Source: Geovibrio ferrireducens
Lineage (GTDB): Bacteria; Chrysiogenota; Deferribacteres; Deferribacterales; Geovibrionaceae
Assembly: GCF_026226615.1 (NCBI RefSeq)
Contig: NZ_JAJAPB010000005.1
Span: forward strand, 186,001 to 250,000
Direction: 5' to 3'
Length of the DNA: 64,000 bases
A model generated the notes under the pieces. The model was not told the origin of the DNA. It did not search any database and saw only the letters and a program-made list of their open reading frames with translations. Made by a program: the position numbers and the translations under genes. Within the stretch, counting starts at the first letter, position 1, and each line of letters begins with the position of its first letter. Of the stretch, positions 8,707 through 16,944 are shown one piece after another.

Positions 8707-9432
8707 ATGACAAAAGACATGAACATAAGCATTCTTCCGCAGCCGGATGACACCTCCTGCGGCCCGACATGCCTTCATGCGGTTTATTCATATTACGGTG
8801 AGGATCTCAGGCTTGAAGACCTCAGAAAAGAAATAGCAGAACTGGAAACCGGCGGCACACTGGCCGTTGTTCTCGGTCTGCATGCCCTGAGAAGGGGGTA
8901 CAGGGTAACAATATACTCCTACAACCTTGTGGTTTTTGACCCCACATGGTTCAGGCTTCCGCCCGAAGGCATAATAAACAAGCTCAAAAAGCAGATGGAA
9001 GTGAAAACAGACCCTAAACTGAGGTATACTTCCAAAAAATATATTGAGTTTCTCACCCTCGGCGGGGAACTTAAGTTTGCGGATCTCTCCCCTGCGCTCA
9101 TAAGGAAGTATCTGGACAGGCAGACACCCATAATAACCGCACTGAGCGCAACCTACCTCTACCGCAGCCCAAGGGAGATACCGGAGAACACGGACTATGA
9201 CGACATAAAAGGCGAACCCTCCGGTCACTTTGTTGTCATAACCGGATATGACAAACCTGCAAAAAAAGTAAGCGTGGCAGACCCCATGCTCCCCAACCCT
9301 TTTATGAAAACAAACCGCTACAGCGTGAGGATGACGCATCTTATAAACGCCATCCTCCTCGGCGTTCTTACATACGACGCCAAACTGCTGGTTATAGAAA
9401 AAAATGAAACAGACGGTGATGTGCAGAAATGA
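8707..9432 (+). CDS. Peptidase C39-like (papain-fold) protein, first gene of amidoligase operon
   Basis: Predicted cytoplasmic cysteine peptidase of 241 residues. The catalytic set is visible: Gln12 (QPDDTSCGPTC, oxyanion hole), Cys18, His174 in GHFVVITGYD and Asp192 in VADP. No ABC-transporter domain or signal peptide is present, unlike bacteriocin-exporting C39 proteins. GGAGG lies eight bases before the ATG. The stop overlaps the start of the RimK-like ligase (ATGA), so the two are coupled. In this setting it probably cleaves, or transfers, the product of the ligases downstream; that is inference from the operon and not shown by sequence. Confidence 0.85.
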   Translation: MTKDMNISILPQPDDTSCGPTCLHAVYSYYGEDLRLEDLRKEIAELETGGTLAVVLGLHALRRGYRVTIYSYNLVVFDPTWFRLPPEGIINKLKKQMEVKTDPKLRYTSKKYIEFLTLGGELKFADLSPALIRKYLDRQTPIITALSATYLYRSPREIPENTDYDDIKGEPSGHFVVITGYDKPAKKVSVADPMLPNPFMKTNRYSVRMTHLINAILLGVLTYDAKLLVIEKNETDGDVQK

Positions 9433-10886
9433 CAAACATTATAGTAGTTAACACGCCCTCAGAATGGAAGTTTGATACCCCCGACGCAAGAGTTGTCTCC
9501 GCATGGAACTACCTCACCGACCCCGAATTCAACACTGTTAAAAAAGCCAAAGTGTTCAACCTCTGCCGCTCGTACCAGTACCAGAGCTACGGGTACTATG
9601 TTTCCCTTCTGGCGGCGGCACGCGGTCATATGCCGTACCCCAATGTCATGACCATTCAGGACTTCAAGTCCAAGGCTTTTGCAAAGCTGATCTCTGATGA
9701 GATAGATGAGCTGATACAGAAAAGCCTCGGTCACCTCACATCGGAAAGCTTTACGCTGAGCATATATTTCGGCCGCAACCTCGCAAAACGATACGACAAG
9801 CTCAGCTCACGCCTCTTCGGAATGTTCGTTGCCCCTATGGTGCGGGCGGACTTCGTGAAGCTCAAGGAAAAGTGGATGATCCACGCCATAGCCCCCATAT
9901 CCATGAAGCAGGTTCCTGAGGAGCACTTCGGCTTTGTGGAACAGGCTGCCAGAGAGTTCTTTGTACGCAAACCGAGAGCAGCCCACATAAAAAACTACCG
10001 CTTTGATCTCGCCATTCTTTTCAACCCTGCGGAGAAGACCCCCCCTTCCGATGATGTGGCTATTCAGCGGTTCATAAAAGCGGCTGAAAAGGAAGGAGTA
10101 AGCACAGAGATAATCAGCAAGGACGACTACACGAGAATACCTGAATTTGACGCACTCTTCATAAGGGAAACAACCAGCGTGAACCACCACACATACCGCT
10201 TCTCCCGCAAGGCAGAGACGGAAGGGCTAGTGGTTATGGACGACCCCACATCCATACTGCGCTGCACAAACAAGGTTTACCTTTCGGAACTGATGCAGAA
10301 AAATAAAATTCCCACGCCTAAAACCACCATCCTGCACAGGCACAATATGAACCACGCAAAAAAGGTTCTCCCCTTCCCCATCATTCTCAAGCAGCCTGAC
10401 AGCTCCTTTTCTCAGGGTGTTGTAAAGGTTCATGATGAAAAGGAATACAAAGAGGCGATGGAAAAGCTTCTGGATAAATCAGCCCTTGTGGTTGCGCAGG
10501 AGTTCATGCCCACCAGCTTTGACTGGCGGGTGGGAGTGATAGGCGGAAAAGCCCTGTATGTCTGCCGTTACTTCATGCACGGGGATCACTGGCAGATAGT
10601 GGAACGTGATGAACACGGACAGCTTCATAACGGCAAATTCGACACAATGCCGGTCGAGGCCGCACCCGCAGGTGCTGTTGAGCTTGCCCTCAAAGCCACG
10701 AAGTGCATAGGCAGCTCCCTCTACGGTGTTGATATAAAGCAGGTCGGAAACAAGTTTTATGTGATAGAAGTAAACGATAACCCCAGCATCGAATCAGATG
10801 TTGAGGATAATGTTCTCGGTAAAAAGCTGTATGAGATAATCATAGGCGAGTTTGTGAACAGGCTTGTTGCGAGGAAGGTAAAATAG
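9429..10886 (+). CDS. RimK-family ATP-grasp ligase with RLAN N-terminal domain
   Basis: ATP-dependent carboxylate-amine ligase of 485 residues. The N-terminal half (SEWKFDTPDARVVSAWNYL, then LCRSYQYQSYGYYVSLLA) matches the RLAN domain that precedes some RimK-like enzymes. The C-terminal ATP-grasp domain shows PFPIILKQPDSSFSQGVVKV (nucleotide-binding lysine and glycine-rich loop), EFMPTSFDWRVGVIGG and YVIEVNDNPSI with the Mg-binding Glu and Asn. RimK-type enzymes join amino acids to an acceptor carboxylate; the acceptor here is unknown. It lies between the C39-like gene (4-base overlap) and the GCS2 gene (two-base gap). Confidence 0.9.
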   Translation: MTNIIVVNTPSEWKFDTPDARVVSAWNYLTDPEFNTVKKAKVFNLCRSYQYQSYGYYVSLLAAARGHMPYPNVMTIQDFKSKAFAKLISDEIDELIQKSLGHLTSESFTLSIYFGRNLAKRYDKLSSRLFGMFVAPMVRADFVKLKEKWMIHAIAPISMKQVPEEHFGFVEQAAREFFVRKPRAAHIKNYRFDLAILFNPAEKTPPSDDVAIQRFIKAAEKEGVSTEIISKDDYTRIPEFDALFIRETTSVNHHTYRFSRKAETEGLVVMDDPTSILRCTNKVYLSELMQKNKIPTPKTTILHRHNMNHAKKVLPFPIILKQPDSSFSQGVVKVHDEKEYKEAMEKLLDKSALVVAQEFMPTSFDWRVGVIGGKALYVCRYFMHGDHWQIVERDEHGQLHNGKFDTMPVEAAPAGAVELALKATKCIGSSLYGVDIKQVGNKFYVIEVNDNPSIESDVEDNVLGKKLYEIIIGEFVNRLVARKVK

Positions 10887-10888
10887 CT

Positions 10889-12100
10889 ATGTACGGACTT
10901 TTTTCCGTTTGCGGAATCGAACTGGAGTACATGATCGTCTCAAAGGACGATCTGGGAGTTCTCCCCGTAAGCGACAAGCTTCTGGAAGCAGTTGCAGGTG
11001 AGATGACACAGTTTTTTGAGCAAGGAGCTGTGGGATGGTCAAACGAGCTTGTTCTGCACGTTATAGAGCTTAAAACCAACGGCCCCGCAAAGGACATACG
11101 GGGTCTGGACACACATTTTGCCGCAAACATTAAAGAGATTAATACTATTCTGGACAGGTTCGGAGGCATGCTTATGCCCGCTGCCATGCACCCGCTGATG
11201 AACCCCGATACTGATATGCACCTCTGGAACCACGGCGATAAAGAGATATACGAAACATACAACAGGATATTCAACTGCAAGGGGCACGGGTGGTCAAACC
11301 TGCAAAGCACCCATATCAACCTCCCCTTCGCCACGGATGAGGAATTCGGCAGGCTGCATGCTGCTATCAGGGTTCTTCTCCCGCTGATTCCGGCTCTTGC
11401 CGCAAGCTCCCCCTTCCGTGAAGGCGAGCACACAGGATGGCTTGATACAAGGATAATCACCTACAGAAATAATCAAAAGAAAATCCCCTCCATCACAGGG
11501 CAGGTAATACCTGAGCCCTGCTTCTCATGGGAGGCATACGAAAAGGGTATACTGGAGCCCATGTACCGTGACATAGCTCCGTATGATCCCGAATGCATCC
11601 TTCAGGAGGAGTGGCTGAACTCAAGGGGGGCTATAGCCCGTTTTGACCGCAGCGCCATAGAAATACGCCTCATGGACATACAGGAATGCCCGAAGGCAGA
11701 TCTTGCCGCTGTTTCGCTTATTAAAGAAACACTGAAAAAACTGGTCAGCACTGAGTGGAGCAGCTATTCCGCCCAGAAAGAGGCTGATCAGGCCATGCTT
11801 GTGGATCTCATGGATAAATGTGCCAAAGATGCCCGCAATGTGGATATTGAGAACCCGTCATACACCGCCCTTTTCGGCATGGAAGGCAGAGTGACCGCCG
11901 GTGAGCTCCTGCACAGGCTGGCGGAAGAAATGCCCGATGAGGCTCCTTACAAAACCGAGGCAGCGGAGCTCTGTTCCATCGACTCACTTGCGGAAAGGAT
12001 AATGTCCCGCACGGGCAGCAGACCTTCACCCGATAAGCTCAGGGAAGTTTACGGCGAACTTGCCGTCTGTCTGGCGGAAAACAGATTCTTTAAGCCATGA
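10889..12100 (+). CDS. Glutamate-cysteine ligase family 2 (GCS2)-like enzyme
   Basis: Predicted carboxylate-amine ligase of the glutamine-synthetase fold, 403 residues. Family features seen are GIELEYMIV near the N-terminus (metal-binding glutamates), LHVIELKTNGP, STHINLPF and AIEIRLMDIQECP. Such enzymes make gamma-glutamyl or related amide bonds; true glutathione synthesis is doubtful because the partner here is an RLAN/RimK ligase plus a peptidase. It starts two bases after the RimK-like stop, with GAGGAAGG inside that gene's end as ribosome site, and overlaps the next gene by four bases. Confidence 0.85.
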   Translation: MYGLFSVCGIELEYMIVSKDDLGVLPVSDKLLEAVAGEMTQFFEQGAVGWSNELVLHVIELKTNGPAKDIRGLDTHFAANIKEINTILDRFGGMLMPAAMHPLMNPDTDMHLWNHGDKEIYETYNRIFNCKGHGWSNLQSTHINLPFATDEEFGRLHAAIRVLLPLIPALAASSPFREGEHTGWLDTRIITYRNNQKKIPSITGQVIPEPCFSWEAYEKGILEPMYRDIAPYDPECILQEEWLNSRGAIARFDRSAIEIRLMDIQECPKADLAAVSLIKETLKKLVSTEWSSYSAQKEADQAMLVDLMDKCAKDARNVDIENPSYTALFGMEGRVTAGELLHRLAEEMPDEAPYKTEAAELCSIDSLAERIMSRTGSRPSPDKLREVYGELAVCLAENRFFKP

Positions 12101-12759
12101 GCATTATAATTACCTGCGAACATGCGGTGAACACTGTTCCTGCGGAGTTCTCACGCCTTTTCAGGGGACATGAGGACGTTTTGAGTTCTCACAGAGGGTA
12201 TGACGCAGGCGCAGCGGAAGCGGCTTTGCTGTTGGGCAGCCTCCTCGGAGTAACACCAGTTATGGGGAATATCACCCGGCTTCTCATCGATCTCAACCGC
12301 TCGCCGCACAACAGGGCGCTTTTCTCGGAGTTTTCAGGAAACCTCAGCACAGCGGAAAAGCAGCGGCTGCTTGATGAATACCATGCACCGTTCAGAAACA
12401 GAGTGCTTGAGGCTGCGGAAAAAGCGGAAAAACCTTTGCTCCATATATCCGTTCATTCATTCACCCCCGTGCTTAAGAATGAAGTGCGGAAGGCGGACAT
12501 AGGCATTCTTTACGATCCGGCGGGAAAAAGGGAAAAGGCAGCGGCAGCCGTCCTCACGGACGGATTAAGGGCACTGCCTTATAAGGTTATGAAAAACAGC
12601 CCCTATCAGGGCAAATCTGACGGAACGGCGGCATGGCTGAGGAAGCTCATGCCCGATTCAGAGTATGCAGGGATTGAGCTTGAACTCAATCAAAAACTCC
12701 TCATAAACGGACGCTTTCCGGAGGAGATAACCAAAAAAACGGCTGAAATGCTAGTTTAG
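12097..12759 (+). CDS. N-formylglutamate amidohydrolase-family protein
   Basis: Predicted Zn-dependent amidohydrolase of 220 residues. The family's metal and substrate motifs are all present: CEHAVNTVP at the N-terminus, SSHRGYDAGA, DLNRSPHN and HISVHSFTP. The family hydrolyses N-formylglutamate in histidine degradation, but no hut genes are nearby. In this operon it more likely trims an acylated or amide-linked product of the two ligases. Its start overlaps the GCS2 stop (ATGA), and its 3' end overlaps the convergent nuclease-like gene by nine bases. Confidence 0.86.
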   Translation: MSIIITCEHAVNTVPAEFSRLFRGHEDVLSSHRGYDAGAAEAALLLGSLLGVTPVMGNITRLLIDLNRSPHNRALFSEFSGNLSTAEKQRLLDEYHAPFRNRVLEAAEKAEKPLLHISVHSFTPVLKNEVRKADIGILYDPAGKREKAAAAVLTDGLRALPYKVMKNSPYQGKSDGTAAWLRKLMPDSEYAGIELELNQKLLINGRFPEEITKKTAEMLV

Positions 12760-13278
12760 GAAATCAGCATTATCAGCAAGCGACTGTATATAAACGGAAC
12801 GGGTGATCATATAAAATAAATAAATATTCCCGTTAATTCTATTTACGCCCGTGACAGTCATACTGGGAGGACGTTCCACAAAATCATCCATTTCATTGCT
12901 GTACCCCTGAGTGAAAACCCCTAACACAATTCCTTCATAATTCTGATATTCTCCCATTGCCTGATTGAGCTTGTCTATATCTTCCATTATTAGATGTTCA
13001 AAACCAACTGTCTGTCTGGACTGACACTTGAGTTCTACAATGTAGCTCCTGTTTTTTAAATGAAACAGAAAGTCCGCTCTTTTAAGCACATTTCCATACA
13101 CATGACCTGCCTCACGCTCATAAAAAACAGCCACACCATCTCTTGCGTTGAGAAATCTGATCATTTCACACTGAAGCCAACCTTCAAAACCTCCGGGATA
13201 TTGGCAGCACTCTTCAATATTATCAGCCTGTTCACCCAGCCATCTTATTATCTCGCCGATTAAGACACGGACAGACAT
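12751..13278 (-). CDS. PD-(D/E)XK nuclease-like protein of unknown function
   Basis: Product of 175 residues that I do not recognise as a named family. A restriction-endonuclease-type core is suggested by an early Glu (GWLQCEMIRFL), then RADFLFHL with the Asp, and YIVELKCQS giving the E-x-K pair, followed by a helix with DKLNQAMGEY. It follows two DUF2589 genes with only ten bases between, and its start has AAGGA upstream, so the three form an operon. The 3' end overlaps the convergent amidohydrolase gene by nine bases. Nuclease activity is a prediction from motif spacing only. Confidence 0.68.
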   Translation of the reverse strand: MSVRVLIGEIIRWLGEQADNIEECCQYPGGFEGWLQCEMIRFLNARDGVAVFYEREAGHVYGNVLKRADFLFHLKNRSYIVELKCQSRQTVGFEHLIMEDIDKLNQAMGEYQNYEGIVLGVFTQGYSNEMDDFVERPPSMTVTGVNRINGNIYLFYMITRSVYIQSLADNADFLN

Positions 13279-13288
13279 AATAAATTCC

Positions 13289-13852
13289 TTAGCCGCCGCT
13301 GCCTGAAACAGGAATCGGAGTGACGCAGGAGGCCATTATATCCATCAAGCGGCTGAGCCCTTCCGTGGGCTGCTGCTGTCTGGCAGAAACACGCACCTGA
13401 TATTTAGCTGTCTGGTTGGTGCTTCTGGTGTTTTCCCTTGTGGATGTGACATTGCCGTGAATCTTAATGCCGCCGCTGCCGAAGAGGCCGAACTTGAAAT
13501 TAGCGTTAACATCAGCATCCACACTCTTGGAGTCAGTCTCCTTTGATGTGGCTGTGTCCGTGACTTCCATCTGAAAGTCAATCTGAACATCGTTAACAAG
13601 CAGAGACGGAATCGGCACAAGACCGATAAAAGGCGCCTGAACCTTAACGTTTGACACTCCGCCCTGATCGCCGAGCGGACGCTGGAGATTAAATTCAAGC
13701 AACCTCGGCTTGTCACCGTCAAAACCTATCTCCTTCATGAAAGCAAAAGCGGAAACCGCCAGATGTTTCTGCGCATCGCACGCCGCCTTGAGCGGTGCAG
13801 CTATAAGCTCCTCAATGGGCAGCCCCCTGAACTCCGAACCAACGTTAGGCAT
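13289..13852 (-). CDS. DUF2589 domain protein, second copy
   Basis: DUF2589-family protein of 187 residues, function unknown. It shares its layout with the upstream neighbour: an N-terminal helical part (EELIAAPLKAACDAQKHLAV), a strand-rich middle (VPIPSLLVNDVQIDFQMEV) and a closing PTEGLSRLMDIM stretch. A Gly-rich FGLFGSGGIKIHG segment and a Ser/Thr/Asn-rich region near the middle are also seen. AGGAG six bases upstream supports the start. It sits 11 bases after the first DUF2589 gene and 10 bases before the nuclease-like gene. Confidence 0.78.
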   Translation of the reverse strand: MPNVGSEFRGLPIEELIAAPLKAACDAQKHLAVSAFAFMKEIGFDGDKPRLLEFNLQRPLGDQGGVSNVKVQAPFIGLVPIPSLLVNDVQIDFQMEVTDTATSKETDSKSVDADVNANFKFGLFGSGGIKIHGNVTSTRENTRSTNQTAKYQVRVSARQQQPTEGLSRLMDIMASCVTPIPVSGSGG

Positions 13853-13863
13853 AGCAAACTCCT

Positions 13864-14367
13864 TTATTTATCAGTTTCTTTTCTGGGCTCTATGGTTTTA
13901 TCGAAATCTGTTATTATTCTGGACATCCCCTCCGGTATGGGGGCGGCTCTGAACTTGACCCGGACATTCATTACCGATTCGCCCTTACCGCCGAAGCTGA
14001 CATTCAGGCTTGAGCGCTCAACCCGGTTCGCATAGAGCATATTATCCGAGTTGTTCAGAAGCGATGTGTCCGGCTGTCTCTGCTTGAGTTCGGTCTGGTT
14101 GACCCTCACGGAGAAATCCATCTCCACCTCTTTGATATTAAGCGTGGACGGATTTACAACTGAGATAAGGGGCACATCTATCACCGTGTCCTCATCCAGA
14201 CGCAGACGGCGGGTGACAGGCTCCCCCGTTCTGGGGTCAAAATATCTGCCGAGGATTTCTATATTCCTCGCCTCTATCATCTCCATTGCGGAGCTGATGG
14301 AATGCTGCAAACCCCTTATCAGATCCGAAAAGGTCTGAGTGTCTTCCGTTTTCTGCTTCCAGAACAT
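13864..14367 (-). CDS. DUF2589-like protein, first gene of the triad
   Basis: Product of 167 residues homologous in layout to the following DUF2589 protein: N-terminal helix (FSDLIRGLQHSISSAMEMIEA), VIDVPLISVVNPSTLNIKE followed by the alternating EMDFSVRVNQTE strand, and a closing PEGMSRIITDFDK. No signal peptide or membrane segment is seen, so both copies should be cytoplasmic. The upstream 156 bases, shared with the divergent EamA transporter gene, are very AT-rich and hold the promoters. The role is unknown. Confidence 0.7.
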   Translation of the reverse strand: MFWKQKTEDTQTFSDLIRGLQHSISSAMEMIEARNIEILGRYFDPRTGEPVTRRLRLDEDTVIDVPLISVVNPSTLNIKEVEMDFSVRVNQTELKQRQPDTSLLNNSDNMLYANRVERSSLNVSFGGKGESVMNVRVKFRAAPIPEGMSRIITDFDKTIEPRKETDK

Positions 14368-14523
14368 AAACCCGCCCGCGGCTGTCTCTTACCTTTATAA
14401 TAACCAATATCATGTGCATGTAAAGCATAATATACACATAAAGAAAATAAAAATATCTCAAAGACAATTACATTAATTGTAAATATCTGTTTATTTTTCC
14501 CCGGATTATGATAATCTCCGCCG

Positions 14524-15402
14524 ATGAAAATTAATTACAGCAACCCCCATTTCCTGATGCTTCTGTACACCGTTCTTGTTTCAGGCTCGTTCCATATAGG
14601 CCATGTACTTGTAAATTATATGGATTCCACAGTGCTTACCTTTGTGCGGTTTCTGCTGGGTTCCGTGCTTTTCGGGGTGTATGTTTTTCCGAGGTACAAG
14701 GTAAGGCTTCCCTCCCTGAGCGATCTTGCGCGGTATTTCGCCATAAGCGCCAGCATGATCTTCTACTTCTGGGCGATGTTTGAGGCTCTGCGCTACACGA
14801 CTCCGCTGAACACAGCAATAACCTACACCGTGGTTCCGCTGTTTTCCGCTGTTTACGGAATTTTCCTGCTGAAAGAGAGGGTTTCATTTGTGAAGTTCGC
14901 TGTGCTGTTCGCCGCTATGCTTGGCGCTGTGTGGGTTATTATAGACGGTTCGCTCTCAAGGCTTGCGGAGCTTGATTTTAATAAAGGAGATCTAATCTTC
15001 CTCGCAGGCTGTCTGTGCATCGGGCTGTATTCGCCGCTTTCCAAAAAGCTTCATAAGACTGAGCCCATGCCTGTGCTGACACTGTGGACGATGATAACCG
15101 GAACTGTATGGCTGCTTCTGATAGCGAATGTGAAAATACTTAAAATCAATTTCTCTGCGCTGGACACAGCCTTCTTTGCAGGTGTGGCGTACATCACTGT
15201 TTTTGCCACCATCGCCACTTTCTTCATAGTGCAGTATTCCAGCAAGAAGCTCCCGGTGAGCGAGGTTATGAGCTACATATACCTCACCCCCGTATTCGTG
15301 ATAATAATACAGGCTCTCATAGGAAAGAGACTGCCGCACACGGCGGTGATACCCGGTGTTGCGGCCTCGGTTGTTGCAACCTTCTATTTTCTGCGCTCCT
15401 AA
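14524..15402 (+). CDS. EamA-family (DMT superfamily) transporter
   Basis: Inner-membrane transporter of 292 residues with about ten hydrophobic helices arranged as two EamA repeats (roughly 8-135 and 155-290). The first repeat ends with a typical TTPLNTAITYTVVPLFSA and LLKERVS, the second with SEVMSYIYLTPVFVIIIQ. Substrates of such proteins range from amino acids to other metabolites and cannot be read from sequence. Its TAA stop shares bases with the TAG stop of the convergent diguanylate cyclase gene. Confidence 0.88.
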   Translation: MKINYSNPHFLMLLYTVLVSGSFHIGHVLVNYMDSTVLTFVRFLLGSVLFGVYVFPRYKVRLPSLSDLARYFAISASMIFYFWAMFEALRYTTPLNTAITYTVVPLFSAVYGIFLLKERVSFVKFAVLFAAMLGAVWVIIDGSLSRLAELDFNKGDLIFLAGCLCIGLYSPLSKKLHKTEPMPVLTLWTMITGTVWLLLIANVKILKINFSALDTAFFAGVAYITVFATIATFFIVQYSSKKLPVSEVMSYIYLTPVFVIIIQALIGKRLPHTAVIPGVAASVVATFYFLRS

Positions 15403-16832
15403 GCGCTGGTTACCTTATCCCTTCCTGTCTTCTTTGCCTCGTAAAGGGCTTCGTCCGCCCTTTTTATGAGGCTGTCCATGCTTTCGCCCGGAATGTATTT
15501 TGACACGCCGCAGCTTACCGTTACCTTCGGTGCGCCGCCGCAGCTTATGAGGTTTATCCCTGCCCTTATCCTTTCCGCTATGGCAACGGCTATCTCCTCT
15601 CCGCCGTAGGCAAGGATTATGAACTCATCCCCTCCCCAGCGGGCAAAAATATCCACCTGACGGATCTTCTCAATGGCTGTGGCAGTTACTTTCTTAAGTA
15701 TCTCGTCCCCTGTGCCGTGTCCGCAGGTATCGTTTATCGCCTTGAAGCCGTCCAGATCAAAAAGAATAATGGAAAATGCGGTTCCGTTTCTCTCCGCGAA
15801 GGCCTCCGCCCTGCGGAATTCATTTTCAAAAGCGCGCCTGTTCAGCAGTCCGGTGAGTTCATCGGTCGAAGCCATTTTTTCAAGCCTGCTCTGGAAAAAA
15901 TTAACGGTAAAAATATTTATGAGAATAACAAGAATGCTCACGAAAAAGCCCAGAAACATGTTCTGCCACAGGTTTTTGCGCAGACCTTCAAGAGACTTGC
16001 TCTGGTTGTTCTCCACAAAAAGGAACCAGTCCAGCTCCTCAATATAGCGCACAGTGAGGAATATGTTGTCCCCTCCCCTGTCGTATTCATAAAAGCCTGA
16101 TATTTCACTGACGGTCAGGGCATCCTTAGCCACATCCCTGAGCCCTTCCTCATTGTATATGTTATCAGCAAGGGTTTTGCCGCCGGGGTGCATCTGTATG
16201 TTCCCCTCCCTGTCCACAAGGTATATGTCGCGGTCGTATTTTACCTGATAAGCGCTGAGAAGGTTTGTTATACGCTGGAGTTCAAGCCCCACTCCGGTAA
16301 CGCCGAGGAGATTATTGTTGTAGTCATTCAGCCTGTGGTTGATAAAAACCGTGAGGGTGTTCTCCTCCGCCTGATTTTCATCTATAACTATATCGTAGTC
16401 TTTATACAGTGCCTTGAAGTTGTAATACCAGACATCATGCTCGTCACCCATTTTAATTCTTTTCAGAACACCGTCGTGGTAATAGTACTTTCCGCTTTTC
16501 TCGGAAACGAAGAAGGCGGTGAAGAAGCCGTACTTATTCTTTATCTCCTGGAGATATTTCTCCACCATTCCCGTGCTCTGTTCGCCCTCCAGAACCCAGT
16601 CCTTAAGAAAGGTGTCGTGCGCCATGAGAGAGGAAACAAAAACAGGCCTCATAAGATCCCGCTGAATCTCTGTGTAAATGTTATCCCTCGTGAGGGGGAG
16701 AGAACCGTATATTTCATTCTCACGCATGGTCTTTTTTACTGAGAAATAATTAATGAGATTAACGCATAAGAAACCTGTGAAAAGAATAAAGCACAAAATA
16801 GTGATAAGCTTGGATTTAACGGAAACAGCCAT
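15399..16832 (-). CDS. Membrane diguanylate cyclase with Cache-type sensor and GGDEF domain
   Basis: Makes cyclic di-GMP from two GTP in response to a periplasmic signal. The 477-residue protein has a first transmembrane helix (ITILCFILFTGFLCVNLIN), a periplasmic dCache-like domain to about residue 285, a second helix (NMFLGFFVSILVILINIFTV) and a C-terminal GGDEF domain. WGGDEF is intact and RQVD lies five residues before GGDEF, giving the inhibitory I-site, so the enzyme should be active and product-inhibited. I chose the ATG at 16832 because AGAGGT precedes it; the frame is open to 16853 without a ribosome site. Confidence 0.9.
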   Translation of the reverse strand: MAVSVKSKLITILCFILFTGFLCVNLINYFSVKKTMRENEIYGSLPLTRDNIYTEIQRDLMRPVFVSSLMAHDTFLKDWVLEGEQSTGMVEKYLQEIKNKYGFFTAFFVSEKSGKYYYHDGVLKRIKMGDEHDVWYYNFKALYKDYDIVIDENQAEENTLTVFINHRLNDYNNNLLGVTGVGLELQRITNLLSAYQVKYDRDIYLVDREGNIQMHPGGKTLADNIYNEEGLRDVAKDALTVSEISGFYEYDRGGDNIFLTVRYIEELDWFLFVENNQSKSLEGLRKNLWQNMFLGFFVSILVILINIFTVNFFQSRLEKMASTDELTGLLNRRAFENEFRRAEAFAERNGTAFSIILFDLDGFKAINDTCGHGTGDEILKKVTATAIEKIRQVDIFARWGGDEFIILAYGGEEIAVAIAERIRAGINLISCGGAPKVTVSCGVSKYIPGESMDSLIKRADEALYEAKKTGRDKVTSA

Positions 16833-16907
16833 CTGATACCTCTTAACACTCATAAATATAATATTACCCGATAATAGTGAAGAAATATCGTATTAATTCA
16901 GCAGAAA

Positions 16908-16937
16908 AACTGAAAGAAGGGGCGCTTGATACGCCCC
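16908..16937 (-). terminator. Rho-independent terminator after the P1B ATPase
   Basis: Six-base-pair stem GGGGCG / CGCCCC with a seven-base loop at 16919-16937; on the minus strand it is followed by TTCTTTCAGTTTTT. It lies just past the ATPase stop codon and ends the csoR operon. Confidence 0.75.
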
Positions 16938-16944
16938 GACCTAT

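Noticed and set aside
8788-9435. 215-codon minus-strand open frame
   Set aside because: Antisense to the C39-like gene, which has a full catalytic set, a good ribosome site and a coupled downstream gene.
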